Translations under genes and position numbers: made by a program | Assembly: GCF_000702425.1 (NCBI RefSeq) | Contig: NZ_JNIE01000007.1 | Coordinates: forward strand, 1 to 64,000 | DNA: 64,000 bases | Reading direction: 5' to 3' | From: Thermocrinis jamiesonii | Lineage (GTDB): Bacteria; Aquificota; Aquificia; Aquificales; Aquificaceae | The notes under the pieces: model-generated | What the model saw: the letters and a program-made list of their open reading frames with translations, nothing else | The model's database searches: none | Told to the model about the DNA's origin: nothing | Part shown: one piece after another, positions 1 through 7,961 of the stretch | Numbering within the stretch: the first letter of the stretch is position 1 | Layout: every line of letters starts with the position of its first letter

Positions 1-1250
1 TTTAGCTCAGAGTTTATGGCATTTCTTTTGTATTGGTTTGTCTCTTTCTTGAGTTTTTCTTTTAGCTCTTTTTCTTTCTTTTCGTAAGTGCAGATTGCAT
101 ACTCCAAGTATTCCTTGTCTGAAAGAAGTTTTAGATAGTTCTCTGGGATTTCTTCCTTAAAACCTAAAGCCCTTCTTCCTATCACGTATGCGCCCGCTAT
201 GTCTTTGTCTATCCCAAGCTGTGGTGCATATTTTAGTGCTCCTATAACAGAAGTGAAAGCGGGATCTACCTTGATAACCTCTATCCCATTTAGCTTTGCA
301 GTTCTTTCAATCTTTGAAAGCAAGCTCTTAAAGTTCCAATGATGTAGTCTCTTCCTTAGCTTAGCCTTCCCATCCCCACGATAACCACGATTGACTTTCT
401 TTAAGTTTTCTATAGCTATAGCTTTTCCTTTCTCTTTTGCTATTTCTACTATTCTGTGTGCCAAAAGCCACTCTTCGTAGTCCCTTCTGTTTTTTGGATA
501 GCCCATAAACTCGTGTAAGCTAATACTTTGATAGCTCAAAAGATTTCCATCAGGGCTTACTTCTGCTAAAGCTAAATGCAAAGGACTTGCGTTTGTGTCT
601 ATGGCTATCACTCCATACTCTTTGGTTAGCCATACCTCAGGTGTAGGAACTTCAAAAGAAACATTCCCATAAATCTCTCCATCCCTTAGCTTTAGCTCTA
701 CTGTGTAAGGGAAATAAACTTTACTTTGCCAACTCGTGTGAAGCATAGTCAAAAACGTGTTCCACTTGTCTTTTTCATTGCTTGGTTTTCTTAATACCTT
801 TGCATAAATAAGTTCCCTATTCCCTGTTGTAATTCTTAAGTGAAGCTTTCCGTTTATGCTTTCAAACCTCAAAAGTCTGTTGCCTTTATCTGCCTTTGAT
901 CCTACGCTTATTAAAGTTCCCTGTCTTTGTTCTTTCCACTTTCTTTTTAACTTTTCCCTACTTTTCTCGTCTCTGTTTTTACAGAGCCTTTCAAAAAGGG
1001 CTTTACCGCCAAACACGACTTTTTTATCTGTTGGATACTGTTTTGCTTTGTAGATAGCAGAGTCTATGTATTTGGTAGGTAAGTCAGGAAACAGTTGTCT
1101 TAGCTTTTGGTATATTTGGTTATGGGAGTTTTTGTCTCTCAGCAGTTTATAAGCTGACCTTATAGCGGATGATTGCTTACGCATTAGCTGGAAGAGCTTT
1201 TTTCTGTCGGAACTGTTTAGCTGGAGTTTAAACTGCACGCTTACATACAT
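1..1250 (-). CDS. TnpB-like (IS200/IS605 OrfB-type) RuvC nuclease, 3' end beyond left edge
   Basis: I translated this from the minus strand: 416 codons from the ATG at 1250 run open to the window edge, so the C-terminus is missing. The protein starts MYVSVQFKLQLNSSD and carries a RuvC-like triad pattern: D in AIDTNASPLHLALAEV, E in KAIAIENL, and a last D in GIDKDIAGAYVIGRRALG. The usual Cys4 zinc ribbon between the second and third acidic motifs of TnpB is absent; the stretch VDPAFTSVIGALKYAPQLG leads straight to the last D. No tnpA transposase lies upstream, so this is either a tnpB-only element or tnpA lies past the left edge. A TATAAT box on its strand (1267-1262) could drive it. The family call is firm; whether it is still active is unknown. 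Confidence 0.85.
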   Translation of the reverse strand, partial: MYVSVQFKLQLNSSDRKKLFQLMRKQSSAIRSAYKLLRDKNSHNQIYQKLRQLFPDLPTKYIDSAIYKAKQYPTDKKVVFGGKALFERLCKNRDEKSREKLKRKWKEQRQGTLISVGSKADKGNRLLRFESINGKLHLRITTGNRELIYAKVLRKPSNEKDKWNTFLTMLHTSWQSKVYFPYTVELKLRDGEIYGNVSFEVPTPEVWLTKEYGVIAIDTNASPLHLALAEVSPDGNLLSYQSISLHEFMGYPKNRRDYEEWLLAHRIVEIAKEKGKAIAIENLKKVNRGYRGDGKAKLRKRLHHWNFKSLLSKIERTAKLNGIEVIKVDPAFTSVIGALKYAPQLGIDKDIAGAYVIGRRALGFKEEIPENYLKLLSDKEYLEYAICTYEKKEKELKEKLKKETNQYKRNAINSEL

Positions 1251-1295
1251 CTTAGGCTTTTATTATAACTACCTTGAAGGATTTTTAGAACAACC
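1222..1295 (-). mobile_element. Terminal end of the tnpB-bearing insertion element
   Basis: The stretch from the first codons of tnpB out to about 1295 is repeated at 33489-33556. Both copies share GTTTAAACTGC, TACATACATCTTA, ATTATAACTA and GGATTTTT(T)AGAACA in the same order. Since the similarity runs from inside the coding start through the upstream DNA, I infer this is the left end of the IS, with its outer limit near 1295. The exact boundary cannot be fixed from two copies. Confidence 0.55.
1272..1295 (+). repeat. Intergenic motif copy 1 (GGATTTTTAGAACAACC)
   Basis: First of five related intergenic copies in the window. It lies between tnpB and the DsrE-like gene, 8 nt before a TTGACA hexamer. 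The core on the plus strand is GAAGGATTTTTAGAACAACC. Confidence 0.5.
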
Positions 1296-1303
1296 TTTAC
1301 CAC

Positions 1304-1332
1304 TTGACAATATCTTCTAATAGAGATTAATT
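1304..1332 (+). promoter_or_regulatory. Candidate promoter of the DsrE-like gene
   Basis: A perfect -35 hexamer TTGACA lies at 1304-1309. The -10 is poor: TTAATT at 1327-1332 with a 17-nt spacer is the best match. A strong AAGGAGG at 1341-1347 precedes the ATG at 1355. Confidence 0.45.
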
Positions 1333-1354
1333 AAAACTAAAAGGAGGTTCTACC

Positions 1355-1861
1355 ATGGATAGAAGAGGGTTTTTTGCATTTCTAGGCCTATTAGGCTCTA
1401 TGCCAATTTTAAGTAAATTCGCTTACGGACGTTCTAAAAAGCTGGGCTTTAGTGATTTAAAAAGAGAGGCAGAAATTAACGTGGTCTATCATGCGGATTT
1501 TGGAGAAGAGAAGAGGTTTAAAACAATGTTGCGTAATATAAGAAACCATTTATCGGTTTATGATAATGATCCTACAAAGGTTAAGATAGTTATAGTTGCT
1601 CATGGTGCAGGTGTGAAATTCTTTATGAAAGATTTAACTGGAAGCCCTTGGGAGAAAGAGAATATAGATACTAAAGCCATAGAACAAGAACTTAGAGATC
1701 TAAACATCTATGGTGTGGAACCACTTATATGCGAAATAACTATCAAAAGATTAAAGCTGGACGCTGAAAAGTTGTATGATTTTTGTAAGCTAGTGCCTTC
1801 TGGAGTAGGGGCAATTGGAGAGTTGCAAGCTAAGGGATATGCTTACATAAAGGTTCAGTAA
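1355..1861 (+). CDS. DsrE-family protein with Tat-type signal
   Basis: This 168-residue protein begins MDRRGFFAFLGLLGSMP, a short twin-arginine-like signal (RRGFF followed by a hydrophobic stretch), so export through the Tat pathway is likely. The rest resembles the DsrE/DsrF-like fold: NVVYHADFGEEKRF, then KIVIVAHGAGVKFF with the alternating strand/helix pattern, and a C-terminal GVGAIGELQAKGYAYIKV strand. DsrE-fold proteins often act in sulfur transfer, but the active Cys of DsrE is not obvious here; the visible Cys residues are in LICEITIK and YDFCKLV. The start follows AAGGAGG. It stands alone between the IS and the TPR gene. Family call moderate; substrate unknown. Confidence 0.7.
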   Translation: MDRRGFFAFLGLLGSMPILSKFAYGRSKKLGFSDLKREAEINVVYHADFGEEKRFKTMLRNIRNHLSVYDNDPTKVKIVIVAHGAGVKFFMKDLTGSPWEKENIDTKAIEQELRDLNIYGVEPLICEITIKRLKLDAEKLYDFCKLVPSGVGAIGELQAKGYAYIKVQ

Positions 1862-1917
1862 GCCTTAGATAGCAAGATTTAAAAAGGAAAAACTATAGGG
1901 TAAATATTAGTAAAACA

Positions 1918-1946
1918 TTGTCAAATTTTATTAGCTTACTTATATT
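1918..1946 (+). promoter_or_regulatory. Promoter of the TPR gene, implying a leaderless mRNA
   Basis: TTGTCA (1918-1923), a 17-nt spacer and TATATT (1941-1946) end only 8 nt before the ATG at 1955. There is no Shine-Dalgarno sequence in between, so transcription should begin at or within a few bases of the start codon. Confidence 0.6.
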
Positions 1947-1954
1947 TAATAACT

Positions 1955-2434
1955 ATGGAAGATCTAAAGAGGTCTGCGGAAGAACTTTTTCAAGAAGCTT
2001 ACAAATATCACATGCTTGGGGAGCTTGATAGGGCAATAGAGCTTTACGAAAAATCAGCTGAAATTTACCCTACCGCCATTACCTACACCTTTATGGGTTG
2101 GGCATACAGCATGAAGGGAGACTACGAAAAAGCTATAGAACTGTGTTTGAAGGCCATTGAACTAGACCCAGATTTTGGAAACCCATACAACGATATCGGC
2201 TCTTATCTTATAGCTCTTGGAAGGTATGATGAAGCTATTCCTTGGTTGAAAAAAGCAATAGTTGCAAAAAACTACGAACCAAGGCACTATCCTCATATGA
2301 ACCTTGCCCGTGTGTATTTGGCAAAGGGTATGTTTAAAGAAGCATTGTGGGAACTGGAAAACGCTATAAGAATAGCCCCAAATTACAAACCAGCCCACAT
2401 CCTAAGGCATCAGATACTTGCTATGTTAAATTGA
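1955..2434 (+). CDS. Tetratricopeptide-repeat protein
   Basis: This 159-residue soluble protein is built of about four TPR units. Recognisable repeats include ELYEKSAEIYPTAITYTFMG, ELCLKAIELDPDFGNPYNDI, PWLKKAIVAKNYEPRHYPHM and ELENAIRIAPNYKPAHI, each with the small and aromatic residues at the canonical 34-residue spacing. TPR proteins are protein-binding scaffolds; no partner can be read from the sequence. It lies just ahead of murE on the same strand. The ATG at 1955 is chosen because the TPR pattern begins soon after it and a promoter sits directly upstream. Confidence 0.8.
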   Translation: MEDLKRSAEELFQEAYKYHMLGELDRAIELYEKSAEIYPTAITYTFMGWAYSMKGDYEKAIELCLKAIELDPDFGNPYNDIGSYLIALGRYDEAIPWLKKAIVAKNYEPRHYPHMNLARVYLAKGMFKEALWELENAIRIAPNYKPAHILRHQILAMLN

Positions 2435-2451
2435 TTTAAAATATTTTTCCG

Positions 2452-3834
2452 GTGAGCCCTTTTCCAAGCAAGGGAATAACTCAAAATTCAAAAGAAGTCC
2501 AGGAAGGATGGATCTTTGTTGCCATTGAGGGCACATCCGTAGATGGTCATCAGTTTGTAAAGGAAGCTTTAGAAAAAGGAGCCTCTTTGGTTTATGTAGA
2601 GAAGGACATAGGCATTCAGGATCCAAGAATAGTCAAGGTGGAGGATACACGCAAGGTTTTGGGAGAGCTTGCAAACGAATTTTTTGGAAAGCCTTCTCAA
2701 AACCTTAAGGTCGTAGGTGTTACAGGCACCAACGGAAAGACTACCACAACCCATTTAATAGAGTCCATACTAAACAAAGGGGGGATACCTACAGGTTTGA
2801 TGGGCACAATATATTACAGATTTAGGGAAAAGGTGTATGAATACGAAGGAAGAACCACGCCGGACCCTGTAAAGTGGCACCAAACCCTCAGACAGATGCT
2901 AAATGACGGGGCAAAGGCTGTAGTTTCGGAAATATCTTCCCACGCACTGGATCAAAAAAGAACATGGAGCACAAAGTTTTTTATTACTCTCTTTACTAAC
3001 CTGTCTCAGGACCATCTTGATTACCACGGCACCATGGAAAACTACTTTAGAGCTAAGCTTAGGCTTTTTAAGGAATACGAGTGGGATTATGCCATAATTA
3101 ATGCGGATGATCCTTACGGTCAAAGGATCCTTGAAGAACTGCGGGGAAAAGCTTTGACTTACGGAAAAAGGGGAGATCTGAAAATTTTAGATTTCCAAAC
3201 TTCCTTGGAAGGCAGTAGGCTAAAATTGGAGTGGCAGGGAAAAACCTTTGAGTTTTCTTCAAATTTGAGGGGAGACTTTCAAGCTTACAACTTAAGTGCC
3301 AGCATTCTTGTAGGCTTTCTCTTTGGTTTGGAAAGGGATGCTATACAGGAGGGTGTTAAGCATGTTTTGGTGCCCGGTAGGTTTGAAACTTTCTCCAAGG
3401 ACGGAAAGTTGGCAATCGTGGATTACGCCCACACACCAGACGCCTTAGAAAAAGTGCTAATCACAGCCAAAAAGCTCACCAAAAAAAAGTTATGGGTAGT
3501 CTTTGGTGCAGGTGGAAACAGGGACAAGACTAAAAGACCGCTTATGGGCTCGGTAGCGGAAAAGTGGGCAGATGTGGTTGTTGTTACTTCCGATAACCCA
3601 AGGTGGGAGGAACCAGAAGAGATAATAGGTGATATACTAAAAGGAATAAAGAATTTGAACAAGGTTATCGTTCAAAAGGACAGGAGGGAAGCAATAAAGC
3701 TTGCACTGCAGAATGCAAAGGAAGGGGACGTAATCTTAATCGCAGGAAAGGGCCATGAAGATTATCAGGAGATAAAAGGTATAAAGTATCCTTTTAGAGA
3801 TCAGGATGTGGTAAAGGAGGTTTTTAATGTGTGA
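2452..3834 (+). CDS. murE: UDP-N-acetylmuramoyl-tripeptide synthetase MurE
   Basis: This cytoplasmic Mur ligase adds the third residue of the peptidoglycan stem peptide using ATP. The 460-residue protein has the three Mur domains: an N-terminal UDP-binding part with EGWIFVAIEGTSVDGHQF, the ATP-binding P-loop GTNGKTT at residues 92-98, and the C-terminal domain. The motif DNPR near residue 380 is the signature of MurE enzymes that use meso-diaminopimelate, so a DAP-type wall is expected. The start is a GTG at 2452; a TAAAAT about 9 nt upstream and no Shine-Dalgarno suggest it may be read from a leaderless message. The 3' end overlaps the next gene by 8 bp. Confidence 0.95.
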   Translation: MSPFPSKGITQNSKEVQEGWIFVAIEGTSVDGHQFVKEALEKGASLVYVEKDIGIQDPRIVKVEDTRKVLGELANEFFGKPSQNLKVVGVTGTNGKTTTTHLIESILNKGGIPTGLMGTIYYRFREKVYEYEGRTTPDPVKWHQTLRQMLNDGAKAVVSEISSHALDQKRTWSTKFFITLFTNLSQDHLDYHGTMENYFRAKLRLFKEYEWDYAIINADDPYGQRILEELRGKALTYGKRGDLKILDFQTSLEGSRLKLEWQGKTFEFSSNLRGDFQAYNLSASILVGFLFGLERDAIQEGVKHVLVPGRFETFSKDGKLAIVDYAHTPDALEKVLITAKKLTKKKLWVVFGAGGNRDKTKRPLMGSVAEKWADVVVVTSDNPRWEEPEEIIGDILKGIKNLNKVIVQKDRREAIKLALQNAKEGDVILIAGKGHEDYQEIKGIKYPFRDQDVVKEVFNV

Positions 3835-4084
3835 CCTTGAGAACCTTTATTACCATCTCAGAGATGAACTTTTGAGGATCTACAAGGAGGCAGAAACACC
3901 CTTTCCCAAGGTGAAAATCACTAACCTGCAATCTGCAAGACTCTGCGGTCTTGCCAACCTGGCAAAGATCCTTCTATATTTGGAAAGGGATGGATACGTG
4001 CAGGTAGAAAACAAAGAGCAAAGCCTTCAGGACTGGGAAGTGCAGATAGAAGCTTCTATCCTTGACTTTATGCTCGGCTCGTAA
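3827..4084 (+). CDS. Small hypothetical protein between murE and radC
   Basis: I do not recognise this 85-residue protein. It is probably soluble and helical: an N-terminal amphipathic segment (LENLYYHLRDELLRIYKEAE), a central KITNLQSARLCGLANLAKIL stretch and an acidic C-terminus. It has no signal peptide or membrane segment. It starts with ATG inside the last codons of murE after AAGGAGG and its stop codon shares a base with the ATG of radC, so it is translationally coupled to both. The good ribosome site and coupling make it a real gene; function unknown. Confidence 0.7.
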   Translation: MCDLENLYYHLRDELLRIYKEAETPFPKVKITNLQSARLCGLANLAKILLYLERDGYVQVENKEQSLQDWEVQIEASILDFMLGS

Positions 4085-4764
4085 TGTATGAAGAGAAACC
4101 TATAAAGAAAATTCCAAAAGATCTAAGACCGAGGGAAAAGTTAAGCAAGCTTGGAGCTGAGGTGTTGTCAGACGAAGAGCTAGTTGCCATAATTTTTGGA
4201 TCTGGCAGTAAAGGGGAGGATGTAATGAGTTTAGCTAAAAAGGTGGCAGAGTTAGGTTGGAACAAGATAAGTTCTATGAGCGTAGAACAGCTAACAAAAG
4301 AAATAAAAGGTTTAGGTTTTGCCAAAGCCTGTCAGCTAAAGGCGATTATAGAACTGTCAAAAAGGATAAGTGATCCATACTCAGGGTTTAAAATATCATC
4401 ACCGCAAGAAGTCTACAGGTTTGTAAAAGAAAAAGTCCAACTGGACGAAAGAAGAGAACACCTAATAGCCCTTTATCTTACACCCACAAACAAGGTAATA
4501 AACTTTGAAGTGGTAGCCATTGGTAGGATGAACTCCTTATATGCGGAACCAAAGGATATCCTTTACGGAGCCATACAAAATGGATGTAGTTCAATAATAG
4601 TCCTTCACAACCACCCCAAGGGAGAGGCTAAACCCTCAAAAGAAGACATAGAATTTACCCAAAGGCTAAAGCAGGCGTGCCAGCTTTTGGGTTTTGAACT
4701 GCTCGACCACATTATCCTCACCAAAGACAATTATTACTCCATGAAAGCCAATGGTTACCTTTGA
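4084..4764 (+). CDS. radC: RadC family JAMM-domain protein
   Basis: This 226-residue protein has an N-terminal helix-hairpin-helix-like region (LRPREKLSKLGAEVLSDEEL, then IKGLGFAKACQL) and a C-terminal JAB/JAMM metalloprotease-like domain. The zinc motif HxH(x)7S(x)2D is intact in HNHPKGEAKPSKED, with H175, H177, S185 and D188. The family is historically called DNA repair protein RadC, but its cellular role is not settled. It is coupled to the 85-residue gene upstream and overlaps the start of the potassium transporter by 14 bp. Confidence 0.92.
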   Translation: MYEEKPIKKIPKDLRPREKLSKLGAEVLSDEELVAIIFGSGSKGEDVMSLAKKVAELGWNKISSMSVEQLTKEIKGLGFAKACQLKAIIELSKRISDPYSGFKISSPQEVYRFVKEKVQLDERREHLIALYLTPTNKVINFEVVAIGRMNSLYAEPKDILYGAIQNGCSSIIVLHNHPKGEAKPSKEDIEFTQRLKQACQLLGFELLDHIILTKDNYYSMKANGYL

Positions 4765-6079
4765 ACTTACTCCCCACAGGCTGATCCTTCTCTCCTACAT
4801 ATTGGTCATACTCGTAGGTTCCTTTTTTCTTCTTCTTCCTATCTCCACATACAAAGACATAAGCTTTTTAGATGCCCTTTTTACTGCAACCTCTGCGACC
4901 ACTATAACAGGGTTGGTGGTGGTTGATACTCCTTCCACCTTTACCCCCTTTGGTCAGCTAATAATCCTTGCGCTTATTCAAATAGGTGGTCTCGGATACA
5001 TGGGATTTACCACCTACTTTTTGATATTGCTAAGAAGAAAGCTGAGCTTAAGGGACAGGCTACTTCTGGCTGAGTCTATGAACTATCCCGGTATGCACGG
5101 GCTGGTAAGATTTATAAAAAGAATCGTTCCAGTGGTTTTTTTAATAGAACTTACGGGAGCCTTTTTTCTTTTCATTTTATTCCTTAGGGACTTCTCAAAT
5201 CCGCTGAATGCCCTATGGCAAGGAATCTTTCATTCGGTTTCTGCCTTTAACAACGCAGGCTTTAGCATACTTCCAGATGGTCTTGCGCCTTACAGAGGAA
5301 ACATACCGGTAAACATTATTTTTTCGGTGCTGATCATTTTGGGTGGTCTTGGCTTTTATGTAATTCAAGAGCTGATACTTTATTACAGAGGACAGGTTCT
5401 CAGACTGTCTACTCACACCAAGATAGTGATAACCTTCACTGGGCTTTTGCTTTTTTGGGGATTTGTCCTGCTTTTGACGGAAACCATCCAATGGAAAGAG
5501 CTTAGCCTAAGGGAGAGAATACTGGTAGCTTTTTTCCACAGCGTATCCGCAAGGACTGCAGGCTTTAGCACGGTGGATCTAAAAGATTTTTCCGAAGGTA
5601 GTTTATTCTGGATAATAATTTTAATGTTCATAGGCACTGGTCCAGGTGGCACCGGTGGGGGAATAAAGATAACCACAGCGGTGGTAATCCTTTTGGTAGT
5701 GCACAGTTACCTGAGCGGAAAAAACCAAATTGTTATATTTGAAAGGAGAGTTGCCGAGACTACCGTCCAAAGGGCAATAACTATATTTATTCTCTCCTTT
5801 GCATACACTACCTTTGTCACCCTTCTATTAACCAAGCTGGAGGGAACACCCTTGCTTCCTACGCTGTTTGAAACGGTATCTGCCTTCTCTCCGGTTGGCC
5901 TTTCTGTGGGGAACTCTCAGGGTCTTAGTTTTTGTGCAGACTTTTCTCCAATTGGTAAGATGATAATTATAATTACTATGCTTATGGGAAGGGTGGGAAT
6001 ACTGAGCTTTATGCTTGCCATCTACGGTAAAGGCAAAGAGAGCAGAGTAAAACCCCCTGAAGCGAGAATACTGCTATGA
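4751..6079 (+). CDS. TrkH/KtrB-type potassium uptake channel subunit
   Basis: This 442-residue inner-membrane protein has the fourfold M1-P-M2 architecture of the K+ transporter superfamily. The four pore loops are visible as TSATTITGLVV, AFNNAGFSI, ARTAGFST and AFSPVGLSVG, each with the selectivity-filter glycine. It would import K+ together with the RCK-domain protein encoded immediately downstream, overlapping by 4 bp. The length and compact N-terminus fit KtrB better than E. coli TrkH. Confidence 0.93.
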   Translation: MVTFELTPHRLILLSYILVILVGSFFLLLPISTYKDISFLDALFTATSATTITGLVVVDTPSTFTPFGQLIILALIQIGGLGYMGFTTYFLILLRRKLSLRDRLLLAESMNYPGMHGLVRFIKRIVPVVFLIELTGAFFLFILFLRDFSNPLNALWQGIFHSVSAFNNAGFSILPDGLAPYRGNIPVNIIFSVLIILGGLGFYVIQELILYYRGQVLRLSTHTKIVITFTGLLLFWGFVLLLTETIQWKELSLRERILVAFFHSVSARTAGFSTVDLKDFSEGSLFWIIILMFIGTGPGGTGGGIKITTAVVILLVVHSYLSGKNQIVIFERRVAETTVQRAITIFILSFAYTTFVTLLLTKLEGTPLLPTLFETVSAFSPVGLSVGNSQGLSFCADFSPIGKMIIIITMLMGRVGILSFMLAIYGKGKESRVKPPEARILL

Positions 6080-6738
6080 AAAGGATAAAGGATAAAATCT
6101 TTGGAGTTATAGGGCTTGGAAGGTTTGGTTACCACGTAGCTAAGACCTTAGCTCAAGGTGGAGCAGAAGTCATAGCCTGCGATTCGGATGAGGAAAAGGT
6201 TCGGCAGATAGCAGACCTTGTATCCATGGCCTTTGTCCTTGATGCCACTGACGAAAAGGCTCTAAAAGAATCGGGTATAGTCAATGCAGATACTGTTGTG
6301 GTGAGCATAGGAGAAAACATAGAGGCAAGCATTCTTATAGTAGTTCAACTGAAAGAGTTAGGAGTAAAAGAGGTTATCGCCAAAGCGGCTAATCCTATGC
6401 ACGGCAAGATTTTGGAAAGACTTGGAGTAGATAGGGTAATCTATCCGGAAAGGGACATGGCTATAAGGCTTGCCCACTCTTTGCTTATGGGTCAGTTCAT
6501 AGAAGAAATTCCCATAGGTGACCAATTTAGTATATTTGAAATAAAAGCTTTTGAAGCCCTGTTTGGGAAAACCCTTAGGGAGTTAGATCTAAGAAGACGT
6601 TTTGGGGTAAGTGTGTTGGCGATCAAGCGTCAGGACAGCATGCTGGTAAATCCTTCAGGAGAGGAAAAGATCCTTGAGGGGGACATTTTGGTTGTTCTTG
6701 GGACCACAGAGCAGTTGGCTAAGCTAACCTCTCAATGA
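6076..6738 (+). CDS. KtrA/TrkA-type RCK-domain regulatory subunit of potassium uptake
   Basis: This 220-residue cytoplasmic protein has an N-terminal Rossmann nucleotide-binding domain (GLGRFGYHVAKTLAQGG, with the acidic residue at the end of strand 2 in EVIACDSDEEKV) and a C-terminal RCK_C domain beginning about residue 140 (IPIGDQFSIFEIKAFEALFG, later GEEKILEGDILVVLG). It gates the channel encoded just upstream in response to nucleotides. The single-unit length is typical of KtrA rather than the duplicated TrkA. Confidence 0.93.
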   Translation: MKRIKDKIFGVIGLGRFGYHVAKTLAQGGAEVIACDSDEEKVRQIADLVSMAFVLDATDEKALKESGIVNADTVVVSIGENIEASILIVVQLKELGVKEVIAKAANPMHGKILERLGVDRVIYPERDMAIRLAHSLLMGQFIEEIPIGDQFSIFEIKAFEALFGKTLRELDLRRRFGVSVLAIKRQDSMLVNPSGEEKILEGDILVVLGTTEQLAKLTSQ

Positions 6739-7370
6739 GAAATCTGCTCAGACTTTTGTCCCTTTCCCTAAGTCAGTGTATTCACTGCGAAAAGGAAGCG
6801 TTTAAAGATCACTTTCTTTGTTTAGACTGTCTTGAGCGTATAAAGCCTGCGTATTCAATGGAATATAAGGCCATACCTTATCTTTTTTCCTACAGAGTCT
6901 TTTCTACTTACGATGGTCCCCTAAGGAGTGCCATACTTCACATAAAGTTTTACAATAATCCCTTTCTTGCCAGAAAGTTGGGAGCCCTCATAAGCCAATC
7001 TTTGTGGGAATACATACATGAGGTCAAACCGGACCTAATAACCTTTCCTGAGCTAAACTTAAGAAGGTTTTGGGTCAGGGGCTTTAATCATGTGGAGGAG
7101 ATCCTAAAAGGTGCAGAGGTTCCCTATCAGAGAATATTTAAAAGGAAGGGCTTTGACCCACCTATGGCTAATATGGAAAGGGAACAGAGAAAGAAAGCGG
7201 TTCTGTCGCACACCTTAAGGAAAGAGTGGGCAGATCTGTTGGAGGGTGCAAAGGTTTTAGTGGTGGATGATATACTGACTACAGGAGAGACCATCTCAAG
7301 ACTTTGTGAGCTTTTAGTTTCAGTAGGTGTAAAAGAAACCTATGCGTTCTTTTTGGCACGCTCATTATAG
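6735..7370 (+). CDS. comF: ComF-family phosphoribosyltransferase-like protein
   Basis: This 211-residue protein has the ComF layout: an N-terminal zinc finger with CIHC and CLDC pairs, and a type I phosphoribosyltransferase domain whose PRPP loop reads VLVVDDILTTGETI near residue 175. In competent bacteria ComF assists DNA uptake; elsewhere the role is unclear. The secretin at the right end of the window would be compatible with type IV pili, but linkage is not shown. It overlaps the RCK gene by 4 bp and ends the murE-to-comF run. Confidence 0.88.
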   Translation: MRNLLRLLSLSLSQCIHCEKEAFKDHFLCLDCLERIKPAYSMEYKAIPYLFSYRVFSTYDGPLRSAILHIKFYNNPFLARKLGALISQSLWEYIHEVKPDLITFPELNLRRFWVRGFNHVEEILKGAEVPYQRIFKRKGFDPPMANMEREQRKKAVLSHTLRKEWADLLEGAKVLVVDDILTTGETISRLCELLVSVGVKETYAFFLARSL

Positions 7371-7395
7371 ACTGCCGAAGTTGTTCAAAAACCCT
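7371..7395 (-). repeat. Intergenic motif copy 2 (minus strand GGGTTTTTGAACAAC)
   Basis: The minus strand reads GGGTTTTTGAACAACTTCGG, a diverged copy of the repeated motif, between comF and nfuA. On the plus strand its TTGTTC doubles as the likely -35 of nfuA. Confidence 0.4.
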
Positions 7396-7408
7396 TATGT
7401 ATTATATT
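7381..7408 (+). promoter_or_regulatory. Candidate promoter of the Nfu-type gene
   Basis: TTGTTC (7381-7386), a 16-nt spacer and TATATT (7403-7408) lie in the 61-bp gap after comF. The -35 falls within the repeated motif. Confidence 0.45.
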
Positions 7409-7431
7409 AATACTTAAGGAGGTGATTAAGG

Positions 7432-7695
7432 ATGGCAATGCCCACAAGGGAAGAAATTGAAGCGGTTTTGGATGAAATAAGGCCCGCTCTTAGGTTTGAC
7501 GGTGGAGATGTAGAACTGGTGGATGTTCAAGAGGATGGAGTTGTATTGGTTAGAATGATGGGAGCCTGTGCTGGTTGTGGTATGTCTATGCTTACCCTAA
7601 AGGCTGGTATAGAAAGGGCTTTAAAGAGCAGATTTCCCGAAATAAAGGAAGTAAGGGATGTTAACTTAGATATACCAACTACCTTCGGTTTTTAA
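7432..7695 (+). CDS. NifU C-terminal-domain (Nfu-type) Fe-S cluster carrier
   Basis: This 87-residue protein consists almost entirely of the NifU C-terminal domain. It binds and passes on Fe-S clusters through the CxxC pair in GACAGCGMS (C46, C49), preceded by the conserved RPALRFDGGDVELVDV. It would serve the many Fe-S enzymes of this organism, including complex I, fumarate reductase and 2-oxoacid oxidoreductases. AAGGAGG lies before the ATG, and a promoter and repeat motif are directly upstream. Confidence 0.93.
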   Translation: MAMPTREEIEAVLDEIRPALRFDGGDVELVDVQEDGVVLVRMMGACAGCGMSMLTLKAGIERALKSRFPEIKEVRDVNLDIPTTFGF

Positions 7696-7697
7696 GT

Positions 7698-7961
7698 TTG
7701 TCTGCTTTTTACTTACTGCTGGGAATAGCGGTAGGCATACTTTACGTTGAAGTACTTTACATAGTTCTTAGGCGTGGCACTTTTTTAGCATTGGCTACTT
7801 ATCCCATCAGAGCCTTTGTTTTTGCCCTTTTGATGGCATTTCTTTTGCTAAAAAGCGGAGTTGTGAATGCTATAACCCTTATTGTCGGCTTTTTCGTTGG
7901 ACTTTTGATACACACTATAATTAGGGGGTTTTTAAAAGTTGGCTTTCCTAAACTTTCTTGA
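7698..7961 (+). CDS. Small membrane protein with three predicted helices
   Basis: This 87-residue protein appears to have three transmembrane helices (YLLLGIAVGILYVEVLYIVL, ALATYPIRAFVFALLMAFLL, AITLIVGFFVGLLIHTIIRG). The first two and the R in YPIRAF loosely recall AtpR of N-type ATPases and ATP synthase subunit I, but no ATP synthase genes follow, so I leave it unnamed. The start is a TTG two bases after the nfu stop, with no good Shine-Dalgarno, so it depends on coupling or begins slightly downstream. Confidence 0.55.
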   Translation: MSAFYLLLGIAVGILYVEVLYIVLRRGTFLALATYPIRAFVFALLMAFLLLKSGVVNAITLIVGFFVGLLIHTIIRGFLKVGFPKLS

